From Streptomyces sp. NRRL F-525 (GTDB lineage Bacteria; Actinomycetota; Actinomycetes; Streptomycetales; Streptomycetaceae), in assembly GCF_000716605.1 (NCBI RefSeq), contig NZ_JNXE01000029.1, forward strand, positions 62,001-126,000: a stretch of DNA of 64,000 bases, given 5' to 3'. Of this stretch, positions 1 to 10,850 are shown piece after piece (within the stretch, counting starts at the first letter, position 1; each line of letters opens with the position of its first letter). The position numbers were made by a program, and so were the translations under genes. The notes below the pieces were generated by a model, which worked only from the letters and a program-made list of their open reading frames with translations, was not told where the DNA came from and did no database searches.

Positions 1-2
1 GG

Positions 3-1121
3 GTCGTCGACCCGGAGAAGTACGCCGACGCGATCCTCCATGAGCGCTACTTGCGGCCGATGGCGGGCCACGCGGAGGTCATGTTCGTCGTCCTCAACCA
101 GATCGACCGCCTCCCCGGGGAGGCCGCCGACCAGGTCCTCGACGATCTGCGGCGACTGCTCGACGAGGACGGGATCGCCCTGGGGGAGTACGGCGAACCC
201 GGCGCGACCGTGCTCTCCCTGTCCGCGCTCACCGGGGACGGCATCCCCGAACTGCGGGAGGTCCTGGGCCAGTTCGTGGCGGACCGCGGCGCCGCCGCCC
301 GGCGGATCTCGGCCGATGTGGACGCCGCCGCGTGGCGGCTGCGGCCCGTCTACGCCACCGGGCGGCGCACCGGGCTCAGCGAGGAGGCGCGGGACGAGTT
401 CGCCGCGCGGCTCGCGGACTCGGTGGGCGCCACCGCGGCGGGCGAGGCCGCCGAACGCGCCTGGCTGCGCAACGCCAACCGCGCCTGCGGCACGCCCTGG
501 CTGCGGCTGTGGCGCTGGTACAACGACCGGCGCGAACCCGTCACCGGCCGACTGCCGGTCCGCGCCCAGGCCGACGAGGAGGCCACGGCACGCCAGCGCG
601 TCGAACAGGCGGTCCGCACGGTCGCCGACCGGGCCTCCGGCGGGCTCCCGGCGCCGTGGGCGCAGGCGGTGCGCGAGGCGGCCGTACGCGGGTCGCAGGG
701 GTTGCCCGAGGCGCTGGACGAGCTGGCGGCGCGGGCCGGGCTGCCGGTGGGGCGGCCGCCGCGTCCCGGCTGGTGGCCGGCGGCCGTCCTCGCGCAGGCG
801 TCCATGACGATCCTCCAAGTCGTCGGCGGGCTCTGGCTGGTGGGCCAGATCATCGGCTTCATGGCACCGAACCTGGGCGTGCCCGTGCTGCTGATGGTGG
901 CCGGCATCATCGGCGGCCCGCTCGTCGAGTGGAGCTGCCGGATGGCGGCCCGCGGCCCCGCCCGGCGCTACGGCCTCGACGCGGAACGCCGGTTGCGGGA
1001 AGCGGCGGCGGGATGCGGACGGGCGCGGGTGCTCGATCCGCTGGCCGCTGAGCTGCTGCGGTACCGGGAGGTGCGGGAGCAGTACGCGCGGGTCACGGGG
1101 GCGGGCATCGGGGCCGGGTGA
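3..1121 (+). CDS. Dynamin-like/Era-type membrane GTPase, C-terminal part (DynB-like)
   Basis: The gene is cut by the left edge; the frame is open from base 3, so only about 372 C-terminal residues are visible. The G4 guanine-specificity motif NQID (variant of NKxD) and a following Ser-Ala-Leu G5-like stretch are present; the P-loop and switch motifs must lie upstream. After a helical region come two closely spaced hydrophobic segments (around positions 800-940, including VVGGLWLVGQIIGFM and VLLMVAGIIGG), then a basic cytoplasmic tail. A GTPase head with a C-terminal membrane hairpin just upstream of ssbB fits the Streptomyces DynB dynamin-like protein, which acts at sporulation septa. That identity is inferred from architecture and location; a YfjP/Era-like GTPase of other function is possible. 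Confidence 0.65.
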   Translation, partial: VVDPEKYADAILHERYLRPMAGHAEVMFVVLNQIDRLPGEAADQVLDDLRRLLDEDGIALGEYGEPGATVLSLSALTGDGIPELREVLGQFVADRGAAARRISADVDAAAWRLRPVYATGRRTGLSEEARDEFAARLADSVGATAAGEAAERAWLRNANRACGTPWLRLWRWYNDRREPVTGRLPVRAQADEEATARQRVEQAVRTVADRASGGLPAPWAQAVREAAVRGSQGLPEALDELAARAGLPVGRPPRPGWWPAAVLAQASMTILQVVGGLWLVGQIIGFMAPNLGVPVLLMVAGIIGGPLVEWSCRMAARGPARRYGLDAERRLREAAAGCGRARVLDPLAAELLRYREVREQYARVTGAGIGAG

Positions 1122-1297
1122 ACCGAGGTCCGAATGTCGTTCCCTCGTCCGGGTGACGAGGTTTTCCACAGGTGGGCGGTGGTCCACAGCGCTCGGCGGG
1201 CCCGGCTCGGCGGAGGCAGTCTGACTGCAGCCGTACGGGACGGGCCCGTACGCGTTTCCGCTCGGCCTCGCGGGGCCGGGTCAGGGAGGGACGAGCG

Positions 1298-1792
1298 ATG
1301 AACGACACCACGATCTGCGCGGTCGGCAATGTGGCGACCCAGCCGATGTACCGAGACCTGGCGACGGGACCGTCGGCGCGGTTCCGGCTGGCGGTGACCG
1401 CGCGGTACTTCGACCGGGAGAAGAGCGAGTGGACGGACGGCCACACCAGCTTCTTCACGGTGTGGGCCAACCGCCAGCTGGCCACGAACGTGGCGGCGTC
1501 GCTGTCGGTCGGCGACCCCGTCGTCGTCCAGGGCCGGCTGAAGGTGCGGACGGACGTGCGCGAGGGACAGCCGAGCTGGTCCTCGGCGGACATCGACGCG
1601 GTCGCGGTCGGCCACGACCTGGCACGCGGGACGTCGGCCTTCCGCCGGGCCAACAGGCAGGAGACGGCGGCCTCTCCGCCCCGGCCCGAGCCCAACTGGG
1701 AGACGCCGGACGGGGATTCGGCCGCGGATTCCGATTCCGTCGGCCAGGAGCATTCCGGTCAACAGCTCGCGGAGCCACTCGTGGTGACGTGA
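1298..1792 (+). CDS. ssbB: Single-stranded DNA-binding protein SsbB
   Basis: 164 residues. An N-terminal OB fold of the SSB family spans roughly residues 3-110, with the typical GNVATQP start and the W-A-NRQLATNVAASLSVGDPVVVQGRLKVR segment in two visible pieces. The C-terminal third is a short acidic, disordered tail. The tail ends in PLVVT and lacks the DDDIPF-type tip used by housekeeping SsbA to recruit partners, as expected of the second actinobacterial SSB. In Streptomyces SsbB is reported to act in chromosome segregation during sporulation. The ATG was chosen because GGGAGGG lies 7 bases upstream; the longer open frame upstream is non-SSB sequence. It follows the DynB-like GTPase by 176 bases. 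Confidence 0.85.
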   Translation: MNDTTICAVGNVATQPMYRDLATGPSARFRLAVTARYFDREKSEWTDGHTSFFTVWANRQLATNVAASLSVGDPVVVQGRLKVRTDVREGQPSWSSADIDAVAVGHDLARGTSAFRRANRQETAASPPRPEPNWETPDGDSAADSDSVGQEHSGQQLAEPLVVT

Positions 1793-1824
1793 TGTCAGTG
1801 AATGCCCCGAGCTGATCGAACTGC

Positions 1825-1875
1825 GGCTTATCGATGAATGCGCTCCGAAAGACCCGGTGGATTTGTCGATAAGCC
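1825..1875. promoter_or_regulatory. Inverted repeat downstream of ssbB
   Basis: GGCTTATCGA (1825-1834) and TCGATAAGCC (1866-1875) are perfect 10-base inverted arms separated by 31 bases. They sit in the 270-base spacer between ssbB and the surface-protein gene. The loop is long for an intrinsic terminator and there is no T run, so an operator pair or a regulatory hairpin is as likely. Confidence 0.35.
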
Positions 1876-1896
1876 CTGCTCGTAGGCGATCTTGGG

Positions 1897-1925
1897 GATA
1901 ACGATTCCGATTCGGATCGGTTATC
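1897..1925. promoter_or_regulatory. Imperfect palindrome upstream of the TIE surface-protein gene
   Basis: GATAAC at 1897-1902 pairs with GTTATC at 1920-1925 around an imperfectly symmetric GATTCCGATTCGGATCG core. It is about 140 bases before the GTG start of the surface-protein gene, so it may bind a regulator of that gene. No regulator can be named. Confidence 0.3.
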
Positions 1926-2062
1926 GGATGACCCGACTGGAGAAGGGGGTGCGCCCGCGTCCCTAGGATGCCGGGCATAGCTCGGGCACAGTTCCCGGCG
2001 CTTTGATTCTGCTGGTGGGACCGCACTCCCACGCCGACGGGTCCTGCTCGAAGGGGAATTCC

Positions 2063-3481
2063 GTGTCACCTGCGTTGTCTGTGTTCTCCGCGCTGTCCCT
2101 GCGCGGCCGAGGCGCCGTGCGCTTCGTCGCCGCGACCTGGGTGTGCGGACTCGTCGCCGCCGGAGTGCTGGCCGGTGCCGGCCCGGCCGTCGCCGACGGG
2201 ACACCGCAGACCCAGGGCGGGGCGACGGCGACGATAGGCGGGCTCAAGACCTACGGCGCCGCCGTGATCCACGGGGACGGCGCCGCCGATGTGCAGGTCT
2301 CCGCGGGCCTGTTCGAGATGTCCGTGGACGGCGGCGGCACCCTCCAGACGTACTGCGTGGATCTCCGCAACCCCACCCAGCGGGACGCCAAGTACCACGA
2401 GACCGCGTGGAGCGGCACGTCGCTGGGCGCCAACAAGAGCGCGGGGAAGATCAGTTGGATCCTGCAGCACTCCTACCCGCAGGTGAACGACCTGGCGGCG
2501 CTCTCCGCGAAGGCCGGCACCAAGGGCCTGACCGAGAGCGACGCGGCGGCCGGCACCCAGGTGGCCATCTGGCGCTACTCGGACGGCGCCGACGTCGACG
2601 CGGTCGACCCGCAGGCGGAGAAGCTCGCGGACTACCTGGAGAAGAGCGCGCGGAACGTGGCGGAGCCGAAGGCCTCGCTGACCCTCGACCCGCCCGCGGT
2701 CTCCGGTCACCCCGGTGAGCGGCTCGGCCCGGTGACCGTGCACACGAACGCGAGCGGGGTGACGGTGACACCGCCCGCCGACGCGGCCACGACCAAGGTC
2801 CGGATCGTCGACAAGGACGGCAAGGTCGTCACGTCGGCGGCGGACGGCAGCCAGGTGTTCTTCGACGTGCCCGAGGATGCGGGGGCCGGGTCGGCCGACC
2901 TGACCGTGCAGGCCTCCACCACCGTGCCCGTCGGCCGGGCCTTCACCTCCGAGAGCAGGAGCCAGACGCAGATCCTCGCCGGTTCCAGCGAGTCGACGGT
3001 CGCCGCGGCCGCGAGCGCGAACTGGGCGGAGACCGGTGCCATACCGGCACTGTCGGCGCAGAAGAACTGTGCCGAGGGCGCCCTGGACATCACCGCGGCC
3101 AACCAGGGCGACGCGACGTTCACCTTCGAGCTGATGGGCGTCGAGCACGGCATCGACGCCGGTAAGTCCGCGACGGTGACGGTCCCGCTCCAGGAGGACC
3201 AGGCGTACGACTTCACGATCACGGGGCCGAACGGCTACGAGAAGCGGTTCACCGGGGTCCTCGACTGCCGGACGCAGAGCGACGCGGGCGGTGCCGTGAC
3301 GCAGACGCTCAGCGAGCCGAGCCCGGCGACGGTCGGCGGCACCACCGTCGACACCAACCTCGCCGAGACCGGCGGCTCCGGCATCACCCCGATGATCACG
3401 GTCCTCGCCCTGGGCCTGGTCGGCATCGGCGCCACGACCCTGGTCCTGCTGCGGGACCGCAAGCCCGGGCAGCAGGGCTGA
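2063..3481 (+). CDS. Cys-Gln thioester (TIE) domain surface protein with LAETG sorting signal
   Basis: 472 residues. The GTG start is chosen for the AAGGGG site 6 bases upstream; an earlier in-frame ATT/ATG extension would precede the signal peptide with non-typical sequence. Residues 20-45 form a signal peptide ending near AVA-DG. The thioester domain follows: Cys98 in QTYCVD and Gln166 in TQVAIW are the two residues that form the internal thioester in this adhesin family. Beta-sandwich stalk domains follow. The C-terminus has LAETG (433-437), a hydrophobic span and a DRK basic tail, a sortase cell-wall anchor of the LAXTG type used in Streptomyces. The protein would be displayed on the cell wall and bind a partner covalently. 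No sortase gene is nearby. Confidence 0.88.
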   Translation: MSPALSVFSALSLRGRGAVRFVAATWVCGLVAAGVLAGAGPAVADGTPQTQGGATATIGGLKTYGAAVIHGDGAADVQVSAGLFEMSVDGGGTLQTYCVDLRNPTQRDAKYHETAWSGTSLGANKSAGKISWILQHSYPQVNDLAALSAKAGTKGLTESDAAAGTQVAIWRYSDGADVDAVDPQAEKLADYLEKSARNVAEPKASLTLDPPAVSGHPGERLGPVTVHTNASGVTVTPPADAATTKVRIVDKDGKVVTSAADGSQVFFDVPEDAGAGSADLTVQASTTVPVGRAFTSESRSQTQILAGSSESTVAAAASANWAETGAIPALSAQKNCAEGALDITAANQGDATFTFELMGVEHGIDAGKSATVTVPLQEDQAYDFTITGPNGYEKRFTGVLDCRTQSDAGGAVTQTLSEPSPATVGGTTVDTNLAETGGSGITPMITVLALGLVGIGATTLVLLRDRKPGQQG

Positions 3482-3510
3482 GCGGTAGCGGTAGCGGTAG
3501 CGGTAGCGGT
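3481..3510 (+). repeat. Tandem hexamer GGTAGC repeat
   Basis: Five consecutive copies of the hexamer AGCGGT/GGTAGC begin at the last base of the TIE surface-protein gene and fill the gap towards the next gene. It is outside any supported coding region and could vary in copy number between strains. Confidence 0.8.
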
Positions 3511-3556
3511 GAGGGCACGGAACACCATCGACACCGGATGTGGGGGGGAACCACCG

Positions 3557-4159
3557 ATGAGGACCACCGTTCGCCGTGGAGCGGTCGTGATGGCCGCGAC
3601 CGGTCTGCTCGGCGCCGTGCCCGGGACCGTCGTGGCCGAAGCCGCGCAGCCGCGGGCCGCGGCGACCGCGGCGTACACGTGCAGATACGGAGCGGTCTCG
3701 GTCTCCGACGCCGCCGGGTCGGTGGTGCCCACCGCGCACAGCGCCGGCGTGGCGCTGCACGCCCGCCTCCGCGTGCACAACACCGAGGCCGTGGCGCTGC
3801 CCAAGGCCACCTACGTCTTCGCCCTGGGCAATCTCCTGAAGAACCGCGGGCCGGCGCCCCTCGTGCAGTGGCGCGTGGGCAGCGGGCACTGGCACAGGAT
3901 GAGCCTGCACTGGAACAAGAAGACCAACGGCTCACTCGCGCTGTGGAACTCCACGGCCCTGTCCCTGGGCACGATCCCCGCGCGGGGCACGGTCACCACC
4001 GAGCTGTCGGTGACCTTCCCCAAGAAGTCGATCAAGGCTGTGGACTACGACTTCCTCGACGTCCACAGCGGCGTCTGCGGCGGCACCAGGCTCGACTGGT
4101 ACACCGGAAACGGGTTCGAGTACTGGCCGTGGAGCGGGACTCCGGGCAAGCCCGCGTAG
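3557..4159 (+). CDS. Small secreted protein of unknown function
   Basis: 200 residues. The start ATG follows a G-rich ribosome site (GGGGGGGAA) 5-6 bases upstream. The N-terminus MRTTVRRGAVVMAATGLLGAVPG is a signal peptide with cleavage likely after an AEA or AAA site around residue 28-35. The mature part has two cysteines (in TCRYG near residue 42 and in GVCGG near the end) that could form a disulphide, and a Trp-rich C-terminus. The fold looks like a beta-rich exported domain, but I do not recognise the family. It lies between the surface adhesin and ettA, in the same direction, separated from the adhesin by the hexamer repeat. Confidence 0.72.
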   Translation: MRTTVRRGAVVMAATGLLGAVPGTVVAEAAQPRAAATAAYTCRYGAVSVSDAAGSVVPTAHSAGVALHARLRVHNTEAVALPKATYVFALGNLLKNRGPAPLVQWRVGSGHWHRMSLHWNKKTNGSLALWNSTALSLGTIPARGTVTTELSVTFPKKSIKAVDYDFLDVHSGVCGGTRLDWYTGNGFEYWPWSGTPGKPA

Positions 4160-4302
4160 TTCCCGCCGGACGGGGCGCCGCCGTCCGCGGCGAACCCCCA
4201 GCTCACAGCCCCCCGGCCAAACGAGTTACCACCCAAGCCGGGACCTCAGGCAAGATGGATACGTCTGCCCACTCCAGATTTCAAGCTGCCGGACGGTTTC
4301 TC

Positions 4303-5967
<1,665 letters not shown>

Positions 5968-5972
5968 TCTTC

Positions 5973-6386
5973 TTGCGCCACATCTACCGCTGCCCGCTGC
6001 GCTGGGCGGACATGGACGCGTACGGCCACGTGAACAACGTGGTCTTCCTCCGCTACCTGGAGGAAGCCCGTATCGACTTCCTGTTCCGCCCGGACAAGGA
6101 GTTCCAGCAGGGGTCGGTGGTGGCGCGCCACGAGATCGACTACAAACGCCAGCTCGTCCACCGGCACACACCCGTGGACATCGAGCTGTGGATCACGGAG
6201 ATCAGGGCGGCGTCCTTCACCATCACGTACGAGGTGAAGGACGGCGACCTGGTCTACGTCCGGGCCTCCACGGTCGTCGTCCCGTTCGACTTCGCGGCCC
6301 AGCGCCCGCGCCGGATCACCGACGCGGAACGGGAGTTCCTGGAGGAATACCGGGACGACGCCGAGGACGAGGCCGTCGCCGCATGA
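5973..6386 (+). CDS. Acyl-CoA thioesterase (hot-dog fold, 4-hydroxybenzoyl-CoA thioesterase type)
   Basis: 137 residues. The N-terminal RWADMDAYGHVNNVVFLRYLEEAR stretch (seen in pieces) is the active-site region of the YbgC/FcbC hot-dog family: Asp of DAYGH is the catalytic acid region. It would hydrolyse acyl-CoA thioesters in the cytoplasm; the substrate is unknown. The start is TTG, 5 bases after the ettA stop, giving the RHIYRCPLRW N-terminus typical of actinobacterial members; the alternative ATG at 6012 would delete a conserved beta strand. It is probably co-transcribed with ettA and overlaps the next gene by an ATGA junction. Confidence 0.87.
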   Translation: MRHIYRCPLRWADMDAYGHVNNVVFLRYLEEARIDFLFRPDKEFQQGSVVARHEIDYKRQLVHRHTPVDIELWITEIRAASFTITYEVKDGDLVYVRASTVVVPFDFAAQRPRRITDAEREFLEEYRDDAEDEAVAA

Positions 6387-7051
6387 CGGTCCTCCACCTC
6401 GCCGACGAAGGGGAGGCGGCGGACCTCGCGGCCTTCCTCTCCCGGCTGCTCCACTACGACCGCGCCGCCGCGGTCCGCCTCCAGGCGGCCGGCACGGCAC
6501 TCGCCGTCTTCGGGCGGCCACCGTCCTTCGAGGTCCTCGCCATCCGCGCGGTACGCCTCGCCAAGCCCTACGAGAACGGCCTCGACGTCACGCTCGACGT
6601 GACCGTCTCCGCCGGTGAACTCCTGGAATCCCTCGACGAGTTGGCGGCCACGGCCGGAGTACCGGCCGCGGTCACCGGCCCGCCCTGGGCCGGGGTGCTG
6701 CCACCGCGCCGCGGCTGGACCCCCGAGTCCGGCCTCCCCGGCCCGCAGGCACTGCGCGGGATGATCGCGGCCGGAGTCGCCGAATTCCGTTCCCGCACCC
6801 AGGAGTTGACCCCCGAAGCCCGCACGCGCACCGAACTCGACCGCATAGGACGGGAGATCTGGTCCCGCACGGTCGGCGAGACCTCGCTCCCGGTGCGCGC
6901 CGTGCACGCGGCCCAGTCGCTCGGATTCCTCCGCCCCGGCGGGGAGTCGGGCCTCTTCTCGTCGGGCGCGTGGCTGCGGCTCCGCACCCCGTACGGCTCG
7001 ATCGCCGTCCGCAGGGCGGGGCTTGGGGCGCTCGGCGTCAGCGTGCGCTGA
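6383..7051 (+). CDS. Conserved hypothetical protein downstream of ettA-thioesterase
   Basis: 222 residues. The ATG overlaps the thioesterase stop (ATGA), a sign of translational coupling. No signal peptide or membrane segment is seen. The protein is Ala/Arg/Leu-rich, mixed alpha/beta, with no catalytic motif I recognise; its middle has a GWTPESGLPG stretch and the end a FLRPGGESG loop. Actinobacterial genomes often carry such a protein after this thioesterase, but I cannot assign a function. It converges on the ABC transporter gene 6 bases away. Confidence 0.72.
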   Translation: MTVLHLADEGEAADLAAFLSRLLHYDRAAAVRLQAAGTALAVFGRPPSFEVLAIRAVRLAKPYENGLDVTLDVTVSAGELLESLDELAATAGVPAAVTGPPWAGVLPPRRGWTPESGLPGPQALRGMIAAGVAEFRSRTQELTPEARTRTELDRIGREIWSRTVGETSLPVRAVHAAQSLGFLRPGGESGLFSSGAWLRLRTPYGSIAVRRAGLGALGVSVR

Positions 7052-7057
7052 GCGCGG

Positions 7058-8014
<957 letters not shown>

Positions 8015-8066
8015 CGGTGATCTCCTCGGTCCCAACTGCCTTCGGCGTAAACCGTGTCGCTACGAC

Positions 8067-10850
8067 TCACCGCGCGTCCCCCGCCCTCAACTCCCGTACG
8101 GATCCCCGCCGTCCGGACCACCACCCCTGCACCCCCGCGACCCCCACCGCCACCAGCAGCACCCCGATCGCGGGGACGGCCAGGGACACCGGGTCGGTTC
8201 TCAACTGGGCCTCCCCGACCGGGTTCCGGGCCGACGCCAGGGCCACCGACGTCAGGTCGAAGCCCGGGGCGAGCAGACGGATCGTCGCCCAGCCGGTGAG
8301 CGCGCCGCCCGCCGCCGCCAACAGGGCCTGGGGCAGCGACTCCAGGATCAGCAGACGGCGGCCCTGGGCGCGCGTGAGGCCCATCGTGCGGAGGCGGGCC
8401 AGGAGGGCGGCGCGTTCCGGGGCCGCGCGCAGGAGGGAGAGCAGGAGGGCCAGTACGGCGTAACCGGCGCCCGCCGCCACCGCCGCGGTGTAGATGCGCT
8501 CGGCGCCGGACTGGAGGGGCGAGTCGATGTACCGGGCGCGTTCCTCGGCCCGTACCGTCACCCCGGCCGAGGTCCCGGCCGCCTTGCGCAGCGCGGCCCC
8601 GCTCACCCGGCCGCCGGTCACCAGCAGCGAGGTCGGGCGGGCCGCCGTACCGGACAATCCGGCGCGGTCCACGACCAGGAAGTCGGCGCCGGACACGGCC
8701 GGGGTCACGTCCCGGACGAGCGTGATCCGCACGGTGACCGCGCTGGTGTCCGGCAGCCGGACGAGGAAGGGGCGGGTGCCGTAGGCGGTGGCCACGGAGG
8801 GCGAGGCGAGGGCGGGGAGGACGGCACCCGAGCCCGCGGGGCGCTTCAACTGGCCCTCGGTGAAGGTTCCCAGGCCGGTGTGGTGCGTCAACTCCGCGTA
8901 GTCGCCGGGGTTCACGCCCACCAGCGGGACCGCCTCCAGACCGTCCCTGGGTTTCGCCTCGTCGGTGATGCTCACCTCGGCGAGACCGCGCACCCCGGGC
9001 AACCGGCTGATCTCGCCGGAGAGTTGGGAGGGCAGGGGAGCGGTCGCGTCGAGGCGGGCGTCCGCGCCGACGGCGAGGAGCGCCGCGTGGTCACGGGCGT
9101 CGCTCACACCCGCGAGGACCGAACCGCCGAACGCGGCCGTCGTGAGCGCCGTGAGGAGGGCCAGCAGGGGCAGCACCGCGGAGACGGAGGTACGGCCCGC
9201 CCGGGCCAGCGACAGATGGCCCACCGCGCCCCGTAGCCGGCGCGCCGGACGGGCCAGCCCGCGCAGCAGGAACGGATACACGCGCACCAGCACCAGCGCC
9301 GCGATCACGCCCACCAACACCGGTGCCAGGGACACCAGTTGATCTCCCGCCGAGCTGGACGTCCCGCGTCGGCGCAGGGCCTCCACCGCGCCGGACGCCA
9401 CCACCAGCAAGGTGAGTTCGGCGACCGTCCGGCGCCGGGAGGGACGTACGGTCGTCACGTCCTCGCGGGGGCCGTGGACGCGGACGGCCCGGTGGGTGAG
9501 CGCGGCGCGTGCGGGGAGCGCGGCGGTCGCGGTGAGGGTGACCGCGAGGGCGGCCGCGACGGCGTAGACGGCGCGGCCCTCCGGGACGGCCAGCAGCGCG
9601 GCCGTCAGGCCAAGTGCCCCTGCCGGTACGGCGATCACGGCCGTCTCGGCGAGCAGGCGGGCGGTGAGGCCGCGCAGGGAGGCGCCGCGGGCGCGGAGCA
9701 GGGCGAGTTCGGTGCGGCGGCGGTCGGCGGTGAGGCCGCCCGCCATGAGGAGGACGACGACGGCGACCGTGCCGGTGGCGAAGGCCGCGACGGCGGTCAA
9801 CGGGCGGATGCCGGACCGGAGCTCGCCGAAGGTGGCGAACACGTCGTCGAGACCGGTGCTCAGGTCGGTGTCGGGGTTGGTGTAGGTGCGGACCCGCTGG
9901 AGGCCCGGGCCCGATTCGAGTGCGGCGACGGCGGCCTTCAGGCTGTCCAGGTCGTGGGCGTGCAGAGCCGTCGGGTCGGGGGCCAACTGCCAGTACGGGA
10001 CCGGCTTCGCCGCTGTGCCGAGGAGGGCGGGGGCCGCGTCCTGGGCCAACAGCAGGGCGCCGAGCCAGTACTTCGGCTGGTCCGGCGTCGGCAGGACGAC
10101 CAGGGTCGGGGTGCGCAGCAGGGGCTGGGTCGACCAGTAGGCGCCGGCGGGGTCGCGCGGGGTGAGGATGCCGGTGACGCGGACGGCGAGCGGGGCGCGT
10201 CCCTCGCCGGGTACGTGGATAACCGAACCCACCTTGATGTGCAGGCTCTTGGCGGTCGCGACGGTGACCGCGGCCTCGATCCCCGGGGTCTGCGCGGTGA
10301 CGTGGCCGGAGGCGCGCGGGAACCGGCCCTCCCGTACCGTCGCGTGTCCGGCGAGGTCGCTCTGGGCGGCGGGGTAGACGTGCGCGGGCAGCCCGTTCGG
10401 GCGCGGTATCCAGCTGTCCGGCACGGCGAGGTCCTCGGCGGGACGCACGCCGTACGCGGACTGGGCGGGGTCGATGACGAGGGGACGGCCGACCGCGGTA
10501 CGGACCTTGTCGTACTGCCTGCGGAGCTCGGCGGGGCGCAGGTCCGCCTCGCGCTCTCGCTGCGGGACCACGAAGTCGGGCTGCGGTCCGGAGAGTTGGA
10601 CGGAGGTCCGGTCGGGGCCCGCCTGCCGTACGGCGTGCCGCAGCCCGGCGTCCTCGTACCGGTCGAGCGCCCTCGGGAAAGAGGCGGCCAGACACGCGGT
10701 CACCACGACGAGCAGCGCCAGCGCCCACGCGGCACCGGGGGCGGAGCGCAGCCGGGTACGGACCCAGGGGGCGGTCACGGCGGCACCGGAACCCTCAACA
10801 CCCCCGGCATGCACCGCACTTCCGGCTCTCACGTCCCTCATCTCACTCAC
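8067..10850 (-). CDS. FtsX/MacB-type ABC transporter permease (large), second permease
   Basis: 927 residues. One N-terminal membrane helix (APGAAWALALLVVVTACLAASF) is followed by a large outside domain of about 280 residues, then a block of membrane helices. A second outside domain and a final three-helix block (ending near GVLLVAVGVAGVQGWW) follow. This duplicated FtsX arrangement is typical of actinobacterial MacB-like permeases that do not import nutrients but move lipids, peptides or transmit mechanical signals. It overlaps the end of the upstream permease gene by 8 bases, so both are translated together with the ATPase downstream. The substrate is unknown. Confidence 0.88.
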   Translation of the reverse strand: MSEMRDVRAGSAVHAGGVEGSGAAVTAPWVRTRLRSAPGAAWALALLVVVTACLAASFPRALDRYEDAGLRHAVRQAGPDRTSVQLSGPQPDFVVPQREREADLRPAELRRQYDKVRTAVGRPLVIDPAQSAYGVRPAEDLAVPDSWIPRPNGLPAHVYPAAQSDLAGHATVREGRFPRASGHVTAQTPGIEAAVTVATAKSLHIKVGSVIHVPGEGRAPLAVRVTGILTPRDPAGAYWSTQPLLRTPTLVVLPTPDQPKYWLGALLLAQDAAPALLGTAAKPVPYWQLAPDPTALHAHDLDSLKAAVAALESGPGLQRVRTYTNPDTDLSTGLDDVFATFGELRSGIRPLTAVAAFATGTVAVVVLLMAGGLTADRRRTELALLRARGASLRGLTARLLAETAVIAVPAGALGLTAALLAVPEGRAVYAVAAALAVTLTATAALPARAALTHRAVRVHGPREDVTTVRPSRRRTVAELTLLVVASGAVEALRRRGTSSSAGDQLVSLAPVLVGVIAALVLVRVYPFLLRGLARPARRLRGAVGHLSLARAGRTSVSAVLPLLALLTALTTAAFGGSVLAGVSDARDHAALLAVGADARLDATAPLPSQLSGEISRLPGVRGLAEVSITDEAKPRDGLEAVPLVGVNPGDYAELTHHTGLGTFTEGQLKRPAGSGAVLPALASPSVATAYGTRPFLVRLPDTSAVTVRITLVRDVTPAVSGADFLVVDRAGLSGTAARPTSLLVTGGRVSGAALRKAAGTSAGVTVRAEERARYIDSPLQSGAERIYTAAVAAGAGYAVLALLLSLLRAAPERAALLARLRTMGLTRAQGRRLLILESLPQALLAAAGGALTGWATIRLLAPGFDLTSVALASARNPVGEAQLRTDPVSLAVPAIGVLLVAVGVAGVQGWWSGRRGSVRELRAGDAR

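Noticed and set aside
2066..3910. 614-residue open frame opposite the adhesin and secreted-protein genes
   Set aside because: Antisense shadow of high-GC third positions; the forward genes have signal peptides, a thioester motif and a sortase signal.
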